From Guptibacillus hwajinpoensis (GTDB taxonomy: Bacteria > Bacillota > Bacilli > Bacillales > Guptibacillaceae): a stretch of DNA of 64,000 bases. Position 1 is the first letter of the stretch. The number at the start of each line of letters is the position of its first letter. Of the stretch, positions 18,140 through 26,441 are shown one piece after another. The position numbers and the translations under genes are program-made. The notes under the pieces were generated by a model. It had not been told where the DNA came from and did no database searches. It worked only from the letters and a program-made list of their open reading frames with translations. Where the stretch lies: NCBI RefSeq assembly GCF_029277305.1, contig NZ_CP119526.1; one strand, 5' to 3'.

Positions 18140-19039
18140 TTAAGTATCAAGCTCCATATTCGGATCAAGTGCATCACGTAAACCATCTCCAACAACGTTA
18201 AAAGCAAAAACAACGAGCATAATCGCGATTCCAGGGATAACCGTCATATGTGGTGCTGTCCACATAAAATCCTGTCCAGCTGCAATCATGGCGCCCCACT
18301 CTGGTGTTGGTGGCTGTGCACCAAGCCCGAGGAAGCTTAACGCAGCAGTTGAAAGAATTGCTGTTGCCATTCTCATTGTCGCGAACACAATAATCGGTGC
18401 TGTGCAGTTTGGTAGAATATGCTTCATAATAATTCTTAAATCACTCGCACCAAGAGACTTCATCGCCACCACATATTCTTGCTTTTTAACCGAAAGGACA
18501 CTGCCCCTTACAATCCTTGCACAGGTGGGAATTGACCAGATGCTAATCGCAATCACAACGTTCACAAGGCTTGTCCCGAGCATCGCAATAATCAACATCG
18601 CAAGTAGAATACCTGGGAAAGCGAAAAGTAAATCTACGAACCTCATAATAACTCCGTCTAATTTTCTATAATAACCTGAGATAAGACCAAGAAAGAGCCC
18701 TCCAAGTAAACCAAGCGTAACCGATGTGATCCCAACTATTAATGAAATCCTTGCTCCATAAACTAATCGTGCGAACATATCGCGACCGTAATTATCTGTA
18801 CCAAGGAAATGTCCCTCTGCGCCAGGACCTAATTGAGCTTTCGATAGATTTTGAACGACCGGGTCATACTGAGCAATCCACGGAGCGAAGATTGCTAATA
18901 GAATCTGAAAAGCAATCACGATCATCCCGAAAACAGCCAGCTTATTTTTACATAAACGCTTAAACGTTTGGAAAAGCATTCTTTCCTTTTTCGGCTGTTT
19001 CACGCTAGTATTTGCAGGACTTATAACTCCAGAAGCCAT
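18140..19039 (-). CDS. Peptide ABC importer permease (DppC-like)
   Basis: The product has 299 residues and six membrane segments. An N-terminal cytoplasmic stretch precedes the DppC/OppC start NKLAVFGMIVIAFQILLA. The EAA loop that contacts the ATPases appears as ALGASDLRIIMKHILPN-like sequence (here KSLGASDLRIIMKHILPNC, about 194-212). GTDNYGRDMFARLVYGARIS near 80-99 is a family landmark. It pairs with the DppB-like permease to form the channel. It lies 16 bases downstream of that gene. Confidence 0.9.
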   Translation of the reverse strand: MASGVISPANTSVKQPKKERMLFQTFKRLCKNKLAVFGMIVIAFQILLAIFAPWIAQYDPVVQNLSKAQLGPGAEGHFLGTDNYGRDMFARLVYGARISLIVGITSVTLGLLGGLFLGLISGYYRKLDGVIMRFVDLLFAFPGILLAMLIIAMLGTSLVNVVIAISIWSIPTCARIVRGSVLSVKKQEYVVAMKSLGASDLRIIMKHILPNCTAPIIVFATMRMATAILSTAALSFLGLGAQPPTPEWGAMIAAGQDFMWTAPHMTVIPGIAIMLVVFAFNVVGDGLRDALDPNMELDT

Positions 19040-19054
19040 CGTATCCCCTCCTTA

Positions 19055-19996
19055 TCAGTCATAGCTAATTCGTGGATCAATTACTGCATAAACAATATCC
19101 ACAATCAGATTCACAACAACAAACAGCGTAGCAACTAGTAAAACCGTTCCTTGAACTACCGGGAAATCTCGTGCAGCAATGGCATCAATCATTAATCGTC
19201 CAACCCCATTAATTGCAAAAACCTGTTCTGTGATAATTGTGCCGCCTAATAGAAAACCAAAATTCAATCCAATAACCGTAATAACAGGGATCATTGCATT
19301 TCTTAATGCATGTACCCAAGTAACAGCGCGTTTCCGAACGCCTTTCGCTCTTGCAGTTCGAATGTAATCGGCCCGAATCACTTCCAACATCGTCGATCGA
19401 CTCATTCGCGCGATCATAGCGGCAGATGCTGTTCCTAGCGTTATCGCTGGGAGAATTAATTGCTTCATCCCTTCAATTGTCCAAAACGGTGCACTTAACC
19501 CTCCAACCGGAAGCCATTGAAGCTGAACGGAGAAAATCAAGATAAGCATCGCACCAAGCCAGAAGTTTGGAATTGAAATCCCCGCCAAAGCAACTGTTGT
19601 ACTTGAAACATCAAACCACGAATTTTGTTTCGTAGCTGAAATAATTCCTGCAGGTACACCAATAAGTATCGCAACAATCATGCTCGCAATCGCTAGATTA
19701 AAGGTTTGTGGAAACCTCGTCATAATAGCCGAAGAAACCGACTGATTGTTTTGAAAGGAATACCCAAGATCTCCATGCAACACACCCGCTATGTAATCAA
19801 CGTATTGCGTTAACACTGGACGATTTAATCCTAGCTCCTCACGAATTGCAGCTAAGTCTGACTCAGTAGCTGTCGGTCCTCCAATAATCGAAGCTGGATC
19901 CCCTGGTGCCAGGTGCATACTCATAAACACAAGAAATGATATACCAAAAAGCAATAATACGAGCTGAAGCAAACGTCTAACAATTAGACCAAGCAT
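19055..19996 (-). CDS. Peptide ABC importer permease (DppB-like)
   Basis: This is a 313-residue permease and the first gene of the importer operon. The opening MLGLIVRRLLQLVLLLFGIS and the MHLAPGDPA turn are typical of DppB/GsiC. The EAA loop shows as RTARAKGVRKRAVTWVHALRN near 213-233. Six membrane segments are visible. A run of T-rich intergenic sequence upstream (19997-20315) separates it from the divergent Lrp-type regulator, which is the best candidate for controlling it. Confidence 0.9.
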   Translation of the reverse strand: MLGLIVRRLLQLVLLLFGISFLVFMSMHLAPGDPASIIGGPTATESDLAAIREELGLNRPVLTQYVDYIAGVLHGDLGYSFQNNQSVSSAIMTRFPQTFNLAIASMIVAILIGVPAGIISATKQNSWFDVSSTTVALAGISIPNFWLGAMLILIFSVQLQWLPVGGLSAPFWTIEGMKQLILPAITLGTASAAMIARMSRSTMLEVIRADYIRTARAKGVRKRAVTWVHALRNAMIPVITVIGLNFGFLLGGTIITEQVFAINGVGRLMIDAIAARDFPVVQGTVLLVATLFVVVNLIVDIVYAVIDPRISYD

Positions 19997-20315
19997 GTAA
20001 TCCCTCCCTTAGCTAAGTTTTTAGCAAATAATGAATTTACCTATATTTATTTAACTTTAATTCATTTATTCACCTCTTTTTCATACTTTCGTTAACTTAA
20101 TTTATACTTTTAATTAACAAATGTTTTTATTATTCTAGATTATAAAGGATGATCTATCAGAATAAAAGGTGTTTTGACTAAAAATTTTAATTTTTGTATA
20201 ATTTCTTCATATTCTGATAAATTATCCAATTCATCGTCGCATCATATGCAAAATGTAAGTAAAGATTTCAGTGTGGTATGTTATCTATAGATCATTAGTG
20301 TTGGGGTGTGTAAAA
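19997..20315. other. Divergent promoter region between importer operon and Lrp-type regulator
   Basis: About 320 bases of AT-rich sequence with no frame of interest. It must contain the promoters for the leftward importer operon and the rightward regulator. I could not single out an operator by eye. Confidence 0.5.
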
Positions 20316-20783
20316 ATGAATGAGGATAAAAAACTAAAAATTGATGATACAGATAAGCGAATTATCGAGTTACTTACTGAGGATGGCAGGTTGTCGTATG
20401 CAGATATCGGAAAAGAACTCGACCTATCTCGTGTTGCGGTGAGATCTAGGGTTAATCAATTAATTGAGTGTGGCGTAATTGAAAAATTTACGTGCGTCGT
20501 GAATAGCGAAAAAGTAGGAAAAGGAGTCTCCGCTTTTTTCGAAGTTGATTGTGAACCACGATCTCTTGTCGAAGTAGCTGAAAACCTCGCGAACAATCCT
20601 TATGTCGCTAGCTGTTACCAAATGACGGGACCAAGTACGCTACATATGCATGTGCTCGTCAATGATTTTACACAGTTAGAGTTCTTTGTGAATAATGAAT
20701 TGTATGCACTAGAAGGAATTACGCGCGTTGAGTCACATATTCTTTTGCGCAGATTTAAGAGTAGAAGCGGATTGAAATTGTAA
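20316..20783 (+). CDS. Lrp/AsnC family transcription regulator
   Basis: The product is a 155-residue regulator. An N-terminal winged helix-turn-helix reads LDDTDKRIIELL-like sequence (here IDDTDKRIIELLTEDGRLSY), with SRVAVRSRVNQL as the recognition region. An effector-binding RAM domain follows (about 70-150). I place the start at ATG 20316, where GGGGTGTG lies upstream. It faces away from the peptide importer. In Bacillus subtilis an Lrp-like gene, ywrC, lies between ywrB and ywrD; the same trio of functions occurs here with the importer inserted, so this may be the counterpart. Confidence 0.85.
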   Translation: MNEDKKLKIDDTDKRIIELLTEDGRLSYADIGKELDLSRVAVRSRVNQLIECGVIEKFTCVVNSEKVGKGVSAFFEVDCEPRSLVEVAENLANNPYVASCYQMTGPSTLHMHVLVNDFTQLEFFVNNELYALEGITRVESHILLRRFKSRSGLKL

Positions 20784-20793
20784 CAAAAACTAC

Positions 20794-20824
20794 AAAAAAA
20801 CTCGTCATCGGACGAGTTTTTTGT
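20794..20824 (+). terminator. Terminator of the Lrp-type regulator
   Basis: The stem AAAAACTCGTC/GACGAGTTTTT has a four-base loop and a T run. Confidence 0.9.
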
Positions 20825-20849
20825 CAATCAATATCCTTCATCACCTTAT

Positions 20850-21206
20850 TTAATCAACAAGGCCATTCGCTATGTATTCCCCGTTATCCACATCAGCAAA
20901 AACGGTGATAGTGTTTGTTGAAGAACCACTTCTAATTGGAAAATCAATAGCATACACTTCGTTTCCGATGTATAGAGTCTCACTCATATCATGTAAATCG
21001 GAACTCATTATACCCTCTCTTAGCTCTATTTTAGAAACAGTTGCATCTTCCCAATTACCATCAATGAAATCTTTTTGTTCTGATGGTAACTGCCCCCAAA
21101 CAACTTCACGAACATCCTTGTCATCAGAAGCATCGTTCTCATTCGTACAAGCGATTACTCCCATTGACAGTACTACGATCAGAATCAGTAACATGACTTT
21201 CTTCAT
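20850..21206 (-). CDS. Hypothetical lipoprotein
   Basis: This is a 118-residue protein with a signal peptide ending in the lipobox VIAC (Cys20), so it is a predicted membrane-anchored lipoprotein. After an Asp-rich linker there is a small domain with VWGQLPSEQKDFIDGNWEDA, which resembles a motif in short Bacillus lipoproteins of unknown role. A GGAGGTTATAGG ribosome binding site precedes the ATG. It stands alone between convergent and co-directed neighbours. Confidence 0.75.
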   Translation of the reverse strand: MKKVMLLILIVVLSMGVIACTNENDASDDKDVREVVWGQLPSEQKDFIDGNWEDATVSKIELREGIMSSDLHDMSETLYIGNEVYAIDFPIRSGSSTNTITVFADVDNGEYIANGLVD

Positions 21207-21382
21207 CCTATAACCTCCATTCTAATAACTCAAAAGTGAAAACCGGTTCAACCCGAATCGCAACTTCACAAACTGTACTACAAATCTCAAATGAAATAAA
21301 CAACACATCAACCGTGATACATGAGATGAACCCCTTCTATCACAGACTAATCATTCATCTCTTTTAGCAAGGTTTATTACGG

Positions 21383-21417
21383 AAAAAAGCGCTGCATCGC
21401 TATGAAACAGCACTTTA
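21383..21417 (-). terminator. Terminator of the diguanylate cyclase gene
   Basis: An imperfect stem AAAGCGCTG/CAGCACTTT, with one G-U pair on the transcript, is followed by six T reading leftward. Confidence 0.75.
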
Positions 21418-21432
21418 AACTTGATACAAACC

Positions 21433-22626
21433 CTACCGACTAACCAACTCACTCACCCGCTCAATACTAGTCGAATAGGTAACAACGTTATTTCTCATTT
21501 TCTTTGCTTCGTAAAGAGCCAAATCAGCGTTTTTGATGAATTGTTCTTTTGTATCCGCCATCTCTGGATAGGTGGAAATTCCAATCGAAACCGTAATATG
21601 ACCCATTTCCATAGAATCCGCGCCATAGAAGTCTTTCTCTGCAATAGCTTGTCGTAATTTCTCAGCGAGAGCGAGTGCTTCCGTCTGATTAAAGTCTGGT
21701 AGAATCAACGCAAATTCTTCTCCACCGTATCGAAACGCATCAACACTCTTTGGCGTTTGATCAAGGAGGAGTCGGGATACCTCTTTTAACAACTTATCTC
21801 CTTCAGGATGGCCGAACTGATCGTTGTACAATTTAAAGAAATCTAAGTCGATCAACAAAAGCGATACCTCTCGATCCAATACAACCACCTCTTCTACTTT
21901 CTCTTGAAAGTGGCGGTGATTATAGAGATTTGTTAATCCATCTTTAATCGATAGAATCTTAAAATCATTATACATCGCGTAGTATGTTCGATAAGAAATT
22001 CCGAGACCCCAGAGAACAATGACGAAAAGAACGATCCCAATGATCTCCCCCTGCTCAATCACCTTAGTTACGAGCGTTGCAAGTGCCATTAAATTCAGAT
22101 AAATGATATTCGATTTAACATCAGTTGAGATAAACGTTTGCGTGCTAATGTACATAAAAATCGTAACGAATAGAAAATTTATTACCTGGTAGCACAAAAT
22201 GTAGAGTGAATACGACAGAACGTTATTCAGATCAAGCGTTCCGATTATGCCCCCTGCGAGTTGATAGACTTGTAGAGCGACATAAACAGAAAGGGCATAT
22301 TGCGCTCCATTGAATAAAATCGGCTTCCACGATGAAGGTTTCATACATGCGAGAATAATTGTGGAGCCTAATAAGATACAAGCGGTTGGAAAGAATCCAT
22401 AAAGGACACTCGAAGTGAAAAGTAGCGGAGAGACTAGGGAAAGCTCTTCCCCACTTGGTAGTAAAATCGGGCGCCATTCAAACCAAATCGCAACTAATCC
22501 AATGACTAAAATAACAATTACTTCATCTTGATTCAAAGGTCTAAGATGAACGAGCGTTAGACTAACAAATACTCCAAGGCAACAGTACAGGTAAATCCTC
22601 AACAGCATATTTTGTTTCAATGTCAT
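21433..22626 (-). CDS. Membrane-bound diguanylate cyclase (GGDEF domain)
   Basis: The product has 397 residues from the ATG at 22626, which has AAAGGA upstream; an ATG at 22701 would add 25 residues but has no clear ribosome binding site. Five to six membrane segments (about 5-215) form a sensory input region. A GGDEF domain follows, starting at DGLTNLYNHRHF. The active site is GGEEF (301-305), so it should make cyclic di-GMP from two GTP. The inhibitory-site position reads KSVD instead of RxxD, so product inhibition through that site may be weak. A c-di-GMP-I riboswitch and terminator sit in its leader. Confidence 0.9.
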   Translation of the reverse strand: MTLKQNMLLRIYLYCCLGVFVSLTLVHLRPLNQDEVIVILVIGLVAIWFEWRPILLPSGEELSLVSPLLFTSSVLYGFFPTACILLGSTIILACMKPSSWKPILFNGAQYALSVYVALQVYQLAGGIIGTLDLNNVLSYSLYILCYQVINFLFVTIFMYISTQTFISTDVKSNIIYLNLMALATLVTKVIEQGEIIGIVLFVIVLWGLGISYRTYYAMYNDFKILSIKDGLTNLYNHRHFQEKVEEVVVLDREVSLLLIDLDFFKLYNDQFGHPEGDKLLKEVSRLLLDQTPKSVDAFRYGGEEFALILPDFNQTEALALAEKLRQAIAEKDFYGADSMEMGHITVSIGISTYPEMADTKEQFIKNADLALYEAKKMRNNVVTYSTSIERVSELVSR

Positions 22627-22731
22627 TGCTACGAAATTCCTTTCAGAACGATAGAGTACGAGCGTTATAACGTGTCTCAACAACAATCTATTCATATGCA
22701 TGCTGAATCTCTTATGGTGTAAAACAAAAAA

Positions 22732-22755
22732 ATGCTACTCCAAATGGAATAGCAT
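22732..22755 (-). terminator. Riboswitch-linked intrinsic terminator
   Basis: A ten-base-pair stem with one G-U pair (arms 22732-22741 and 22746-22755) is followed, reading leftward, by seven T. It lies between the c-di-GMP aptamer and the cyclase start, so it is the likely expression platform. Confidence 0.85.
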
Positions 22756-22765
22756 GACGTCTCTT

Positions 22766-22864
22766 CGCTATTCGGCAACCTGGCAATCATAGTAACAAAC
22801 GTTACGTTAGACCCACGGCTTTGTGTCCTTACCTTTCGATAAGTTTACCTTTGCGTTATTGTGT
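22766..22864 (-). ncRNA. Cyclic di-GMP-I (GEMM-I) riboswitch aptamer
   Basis: On the minus strand the leader shows the GEMM-I landmarks in order. ACGCAAAGGTAAAC comes first. The P2 hairpin CTTATC-GAAA-GGTAAG with its GNRA tetraloop follows. Then comes GGACACAAAGCCGTGGGTC, and finally GCCAGGTTGCCG, which holds the tetraloop receptor side and ligand pocket. The aptamer precedes a terminator and a GGDEF gene, so the cell appears to tune cyclase production to its own product. Class assignment is by recognition of these motifs; ligand binding was not tested. Confidence 0.9.
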
Positions 22865-23029
22865 ATATTGCTTGTTCTAATCCGGGCGTGTTTTGGTTCT
22901 TTGTACCTATGAACACATGTTATGGTATTTTTTACTAATAAGCAAGAAAATTCTTTCGACATTAATAGTATTTTTCTACATTTTATGACATTACTGATCG
23001 ATCATGGAACAACTGCTGTTCATACTTAA

Positions 23030-23055
23030 AAGATGCACCCCCAAAGGGTGCACCT
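23030..23055 (-). terminator. Terminator of the FAD oxidoreductase
   Basis: The stem TGCACCC/GGGTGCA is followed leftward by TCTTTT. Confidence 0.75.
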
Positions 23056-23074
23056 CTCTATTCATATTAACCAT

Positions 23075-24190
23075 TTAACTAAAAGCACTACCTGGATGAT
23101 AATCCTCTAACGGAAGCTCATTTCGTTCTCCAAGAACAAGCCGAGCAATCTCCGCACCAAGAAAGGGCCCGCTCGTTAAGCCGGACGCTCCGAGCCCGTT
23201 TCCAACAACTAACCCTTTCACATGAGGTATTGCTCCAATCATCGGCACATTTCCAGGCGTGAATGGACGAAATCCAACTTTGGTTTCCACGTATGTGCTG
23301 TTCTCCAATCCAGGCGCAACCTTCAATGCTCGGTCGATAATATGGTTCACGCCACCCATCGTGACACGCAAATCAAAACCAGCTTCATCTTCCTGCGTCG
23401 CACCTACGACAATTTTCCCATCTTCAAATGGCAAGAAATATTGAATAAAAGGAGGCATCACTATTGGCCACTTATTTGTATCGGTATCCGGAAGCTTTAG
23501 ATGAACAATCTGCGCTTTTTGAGGGGAGACGAGAAACTTCATACCAAGCGGCTCTAGTAGCTCTTTCGACCAGGCACCCCCAGTAACGATCGTTTGATCG
23601 GAATGATAGAGCTCTCCATCTACCACTGCACCTTTTACTCGTGAACCATCCCAATCAAGCGTTGCATCGCCTTGTAACACCTTCGCGCCGTTCTTTTCCG
23701 CCGCTCGAATCAGCGCATTTCGCAATGCTGCTCCATTTACTCGAGCCGCGCCACTAAGATGGACGGCACTGTAGTGATCCGATAGCGGAGGAAATAGCGC
23801 ATTCGTTTCAGCAGCTGAAAGGCGAGACACATCCCCCATCTCTGGTGTATCTTTTCGTCGTTCCATCGCAAGCTTTAATTTCTTTTCAAGCTTCTTCTCA
23901 CCTGAATAGATATTAATGGCACCAACACGGGAATAGCCCGTGTCTTTTTCACCATCTTTTCGTAGTTGTTCTATTAGAGTGGGATAATAGCGTGCTCCCG
24001 CTTCTACCAATCGATAAAACGCTCCACCGCGACGATTCGTCAGCCATGGACACACAATACCAGCTGCAGCTTCAGTCGCTTGCCCCTCATCTTTTCGGTC
24101 GACCAGCATCACATCCGCTCCTTGCTTAGCCAGGTGATAGGCAGCGGACGCACCAAGTATGCCTGCTCCTATTACAATAATTGATTTCAT
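23075..24190 (-). CDS. FAD-dependent amino acid/amine oxidoreductase (DAO family)
   Basis: The product has 371 residues. The N-terminal FAD-binding GxGxxG motif reads IVIGAGILGASAAYHLAKQG, and ATEAAAGIVCPW near 40-51 is the conserved FAD-contact loop. The C-terminal VGFRPFTPGNVPMIG and VVGNGLGASGLTSGP segments close the DAO fold. It should oxidise an amino acid or secondary amine such as glycine, sarcosine or a D-amino acid; which one is not clear. The start is ATG 24190, six bases after AAAGGTG. It is a single gene, divergent from the metallophosphoesterase. Confidence 0.85.
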   Translation of the reverse strand: MKSIIVIGAGILGASAAYHLAKQGADVMLVDRKDEGQATEAAAGIVCPWLTNRRGGAFYRLVEAGARYYPTLIEQLRKDGEKDTGYSRVGAINIYSGEKKLEKKLKLAMERRKDTPEMGDVSRLSAAETNALFPPLSDHYSAVHLSGAARVNGAALRNALIRAAEKNGAKVLQGDATLDWDGSRVKGAVVDGELYHSDQTIVTGGAWSKELLEPLGMKFLVSPQKAQIVHLKLPDTDTNKWPIVMPPFIQYFLPFEDGKIVVGATQEDEAGFDLRVTMGGVNHIIDRALKVAPGLENSTYVETKVGFRPFTPGNVPMIGAIPHVKGLVVGNGLGASGLTSGPFLGAEIARLVLGERNELPLEDYHPGSAFS

Positions 24191-24263
24191 ATGTTGCACC
24201 TTTTCTTCATTTGTCTGTTACGTCATTTTACAAGATAACGCCAACGGACTCAATCACGGGTTA

Positions 24264-24285
24264 GTTAATTAAACGTTTGATTAAC
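24264..24285. promoter_or_regulatory. AAACGTTT-centred palindrome, site a
   Basis: GTTAATTAAACGTTTGATTAAC, given here as two joined halves GTTAATTAAAC and GTTTGATTAAC, lies in the divergent promoter region. Related sites occur upstream of several other genes in the window. Confidence 0.5.
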
Positions 24286-24338
24286 GATTCAATCCTTAAC
24301 AAATCTAACATCTACCCCTAATACTTTGTAATTGAAAG

Positions 24339-24368
24339 TTAACACTTCCTTCACAGTACCCCTTTACA
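24339..24368 (+). promoter_or_regulatory. Possible Pho-box-like repeats upstream of the metallophosphoesterase
   Basis: TTAACA (24339), TTCACA (24350) and TTTACA (24363) are spaced by 5 and 7 bases, close to the TT(A/C/T)ACA repeats bound by PhoP in Bacillus. They lie about 35-60 bases before the start codon. Assignment is tentative. Confidence 0.35.
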
Positions 24369-24401
24369 CTATAAGTATCACCATCACTAGGAGGACACAA
24401 C

Positions 24402-26177
24402 TTGAATAATCGTAGAAACGTTTTAGCAGCCATCATGATTGCTGTTATGTTTATTGGTCCGTTATCAGTATTTTCCGCTAGTAGCCCACTAGGTACTGTC
24501 GATCAACAAGATGGAGGAATTGGTAACACAACTCACTTCACTGATGATGCACTAAACATTTCAGTAGACCCGAAAGTAAATGACATCATTGCCCCTCTTT
24601 TTGGAACACCTGCGATTAAAGAAAATGGACAAACGTTAACTGTGAAAATGGATAGTCAGGGGAAAGAGGCAGCTGGCTGGAGCGTGAAACTAAAGCCAAC
24701 AAATCATTCTGCTTTCACAGAAACGTATGAATTGCCTGTTGAAAACGTAACGGCAGGACAATCCCATTGGAAAGACGCCTCGAACATCTATGATGTAGAA
24801 GTAGTTATTCCCAAAGACGTACCAGAAGAATTATATGACCTTGAAGTATCCTATACAGCAAACGGACAACGAAAAACGGATGAGCAACCACACTCCGTCA
24901 AAGTAGTAAAAGAGTTTAATAAAGATTTTACATTTCTACACTTAACAGATACGCATGTTGGTTCGCCACGTAATCTAGGTAGCACAGATGATCCATCAAC
25001 TGTGAACGCAGGCCGCTTGAAAGAAGCGGGCATGTGGAATCCTGATGAAGACAAGCGCTGGCTATACCTACAGAAAGCCATTGAAGAAGTGAACTTGAAA
25101 AATCCCGATTTTGTTGTGGTGACTGGAGATTTAATGTTTGGTCAAATGAATCCACAAGAATACATCTACGAATATGAAGAAACGTACAGAATGCTACAAA
25201 AGCTAGACGTACCTGTCTATCTTGTTCCAGGAAATCATGATTACTATGCGCAAGACGCAACACTAACGGATGGCGCAAAATACTGGGAAGAATACTTTGG
25301 ACCTCAATACTTCTCATTTGATTACGGCCCATACGCTCACTTTCTTGGGTACAACTCGTTTGATTGGCACAAGTTCGATCGAAGCGGAAACGGTACTGTT
25401 TCTGTACCAACATGGGGTGGACAAATTCGCGAAGAACAGCTGAACTGGGTGAAACAAGACCTTGCCGATAACGCCAAAACAGCCCATCCTGATCAAATCA
25501 AAGGACTGTTCTCTCACCACAATCCACTCTGGCAGGATCGGGACATCTGGCCAAAAGATGACCCAGACGTACAGAAATATTGGAAGCAGTATGACGAGCA
25601 GCACAACCCACAAAAGCTCGATACTCTTATTCTTGGCGAAAAGCTGGGTATCGATTACGACCAGCAGTGGCACGGAGAAAACGCAAACGAACTAATCGAT
25701 GTGATGAAGCAAAACAACGTTGACCTAAGCCTTCATGGTCATACACACATTGATAATGTGACCGAAAAAGACGGCATCCTCTATACGACAACAACGTCTG
25801 TAGAGCTTAGCGGCAAACCATGGGCTGGCTTCCGTCCTTTCGAAGTGAAAAACGGAGAAGTCACGAATTACAATTACGAAGAACCAAGGCACTCTGTTCC
25901 TGTTTACCAAAATGGCGACACCGAAAGTGGCGTTATGTCACTAGAATCGACGTATCAAAACCCGAACGACGGAAGTGCTACGAAGCAAACGGTGACAGTC
26001 TTTAATCGCTTGAAGAAAGAGATGACGGTAACCATACCTATGTATTTAGTGAAAGGTGACTATGCTGTATCAGAAGGAACAGTGAAGCAAGACGTTACTT
26101 CTGGTGATAAGCAGTATATTGAGGTAGAGGTTACGGTGCCAGCGAATAGCACGAAAGAGATCGTTGCAAACGATTAG
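24402..26177 (+). CDS. Secreted metallophosphoesterase (calcineurin-like)
   Basis: The product has 591 residues. A signal peptide (1-26) precedes an N-terminal beta-rich domain (about 45-170), and a calcineurin-like phosphoesterase follows. The metal motifs are DTH at 183-185, GD at 242-243, GNHD at 277-280, a SHH histidine pair and GHTH near 447. A second beta-rich region ends the protein. It should hydrolyse phosphate esters or nucleotides outside the cell. The start is TTG, seven bases after AGGAGG. Pho-box-like repeats upstream would fit phosphate control. It is monocistronic. Confidence 0.88.
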   Translation: MNNRRNVLAAIMIAVMFIGPLSVFSASSPLGTVDQQDGGIGNTTHFTDDALNISVDPKVNDIIAPLFGTPAIKENGQTLTVKMDSQGKEAAGWSVKLKPTNHSAFTETYELPVENVTAGQSHWKDASNIYDVEVVIPKDVPEELYDLEVSYTANGQRKTDEQPHSVKVVKEFNKDFTFLHLTDTHVGSPRNLGSTDDPSTVNAGRLKEAGMWNPDEDKRWLYLQKAIEEVNLKNPDFVVVTGDLMFGQMNPQEYIYEYEETYRMLQKLDVPVYLVPGNHDYYAQDATLTDGAKYWEEYFGPQYFSFDYGPYAHFLGYNSFDWHKFDRSGNGTVSVPTWGGQIREEQLNWVKQDLADNAKTAHPDQIKGLFSHHNPLWQDRDIWPKDDPDVQKYWKQYDEQHNPQKLDTLILGEKLGIDYDQQWHGENANELIDVMKQNNVDLSLHGHTHIDNVTEKDGILYTTTTSVELSGKPWAGFRPFEVKNGEVTNYNYEEPRHSVPVYQNGDTESGVMSLESTYQNPNDGSATKQTVTVFNRLKKEMTVTIPMYLVKGDYAVSEGTVKQDVTSGDKQYIEVEVTVPANSTKEIVAND

Positions 26178-26183
26178 CCAAAC

Positions 26184-26217
26184 AAACACCCGAGGATTAC
26201 CACATCCTCGGGTGTTT
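26184..26217 (+). terminator. Terminator of the metallophosphoesterase
   Basis: The stem AAACACCCGAGGA/TCCTCGGGTGTTT is followed by T-rich sequence. Confidence 0.9.
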
Positions 26218-26241
26218 TCTTTCGACAAAATACGAGCTAAA

Positions 26242-26265
26242 CCGGGTGGTGACAGGCACCACCCT
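26242..26265 (+). repeat. Dispersed palindromic repeat R1, copy 7
   Basis: CCGGGT plus core GGTGACAGGCACC plus ACCCT, about 20 bases after TTTCGACAAAATACG and directly downstream of a terminator. Confidence 0.9.
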
Positions 26266-26429
26266 ACTATTTACCCATTACGGCTTCACCTCAAGATGGT
26301 CAAACGATTTCAACTACCGAAAAACAGTATGATATCATTACTGCAAACACAGATAATCACTTTCGGAACGAATTGAAACAAACATTCTTCTCCATGCTAG
26401 AAGAACGAAGAACTGACATCTACAGCTAA
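26252..26429 (+). pseudogene. Possible 3' remnant of a gene
   Basis: A frame of about 58 codons without a usable start runs from the R1 repeat to a TAA at 26427. Its last 45 codons read like protein (for example QYDIITANTDNHFRNELK, then LEERRTDIYS) and the stop abuts the ribosome binding site of the cyclase gene, as the end of an upstream operon member would. I recognise no family. It may be the tail of a gene cut away at the repeat, or chance. Confidence 0.25.
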
Positions 26430-26441
26430 GGAGCCCATCTC

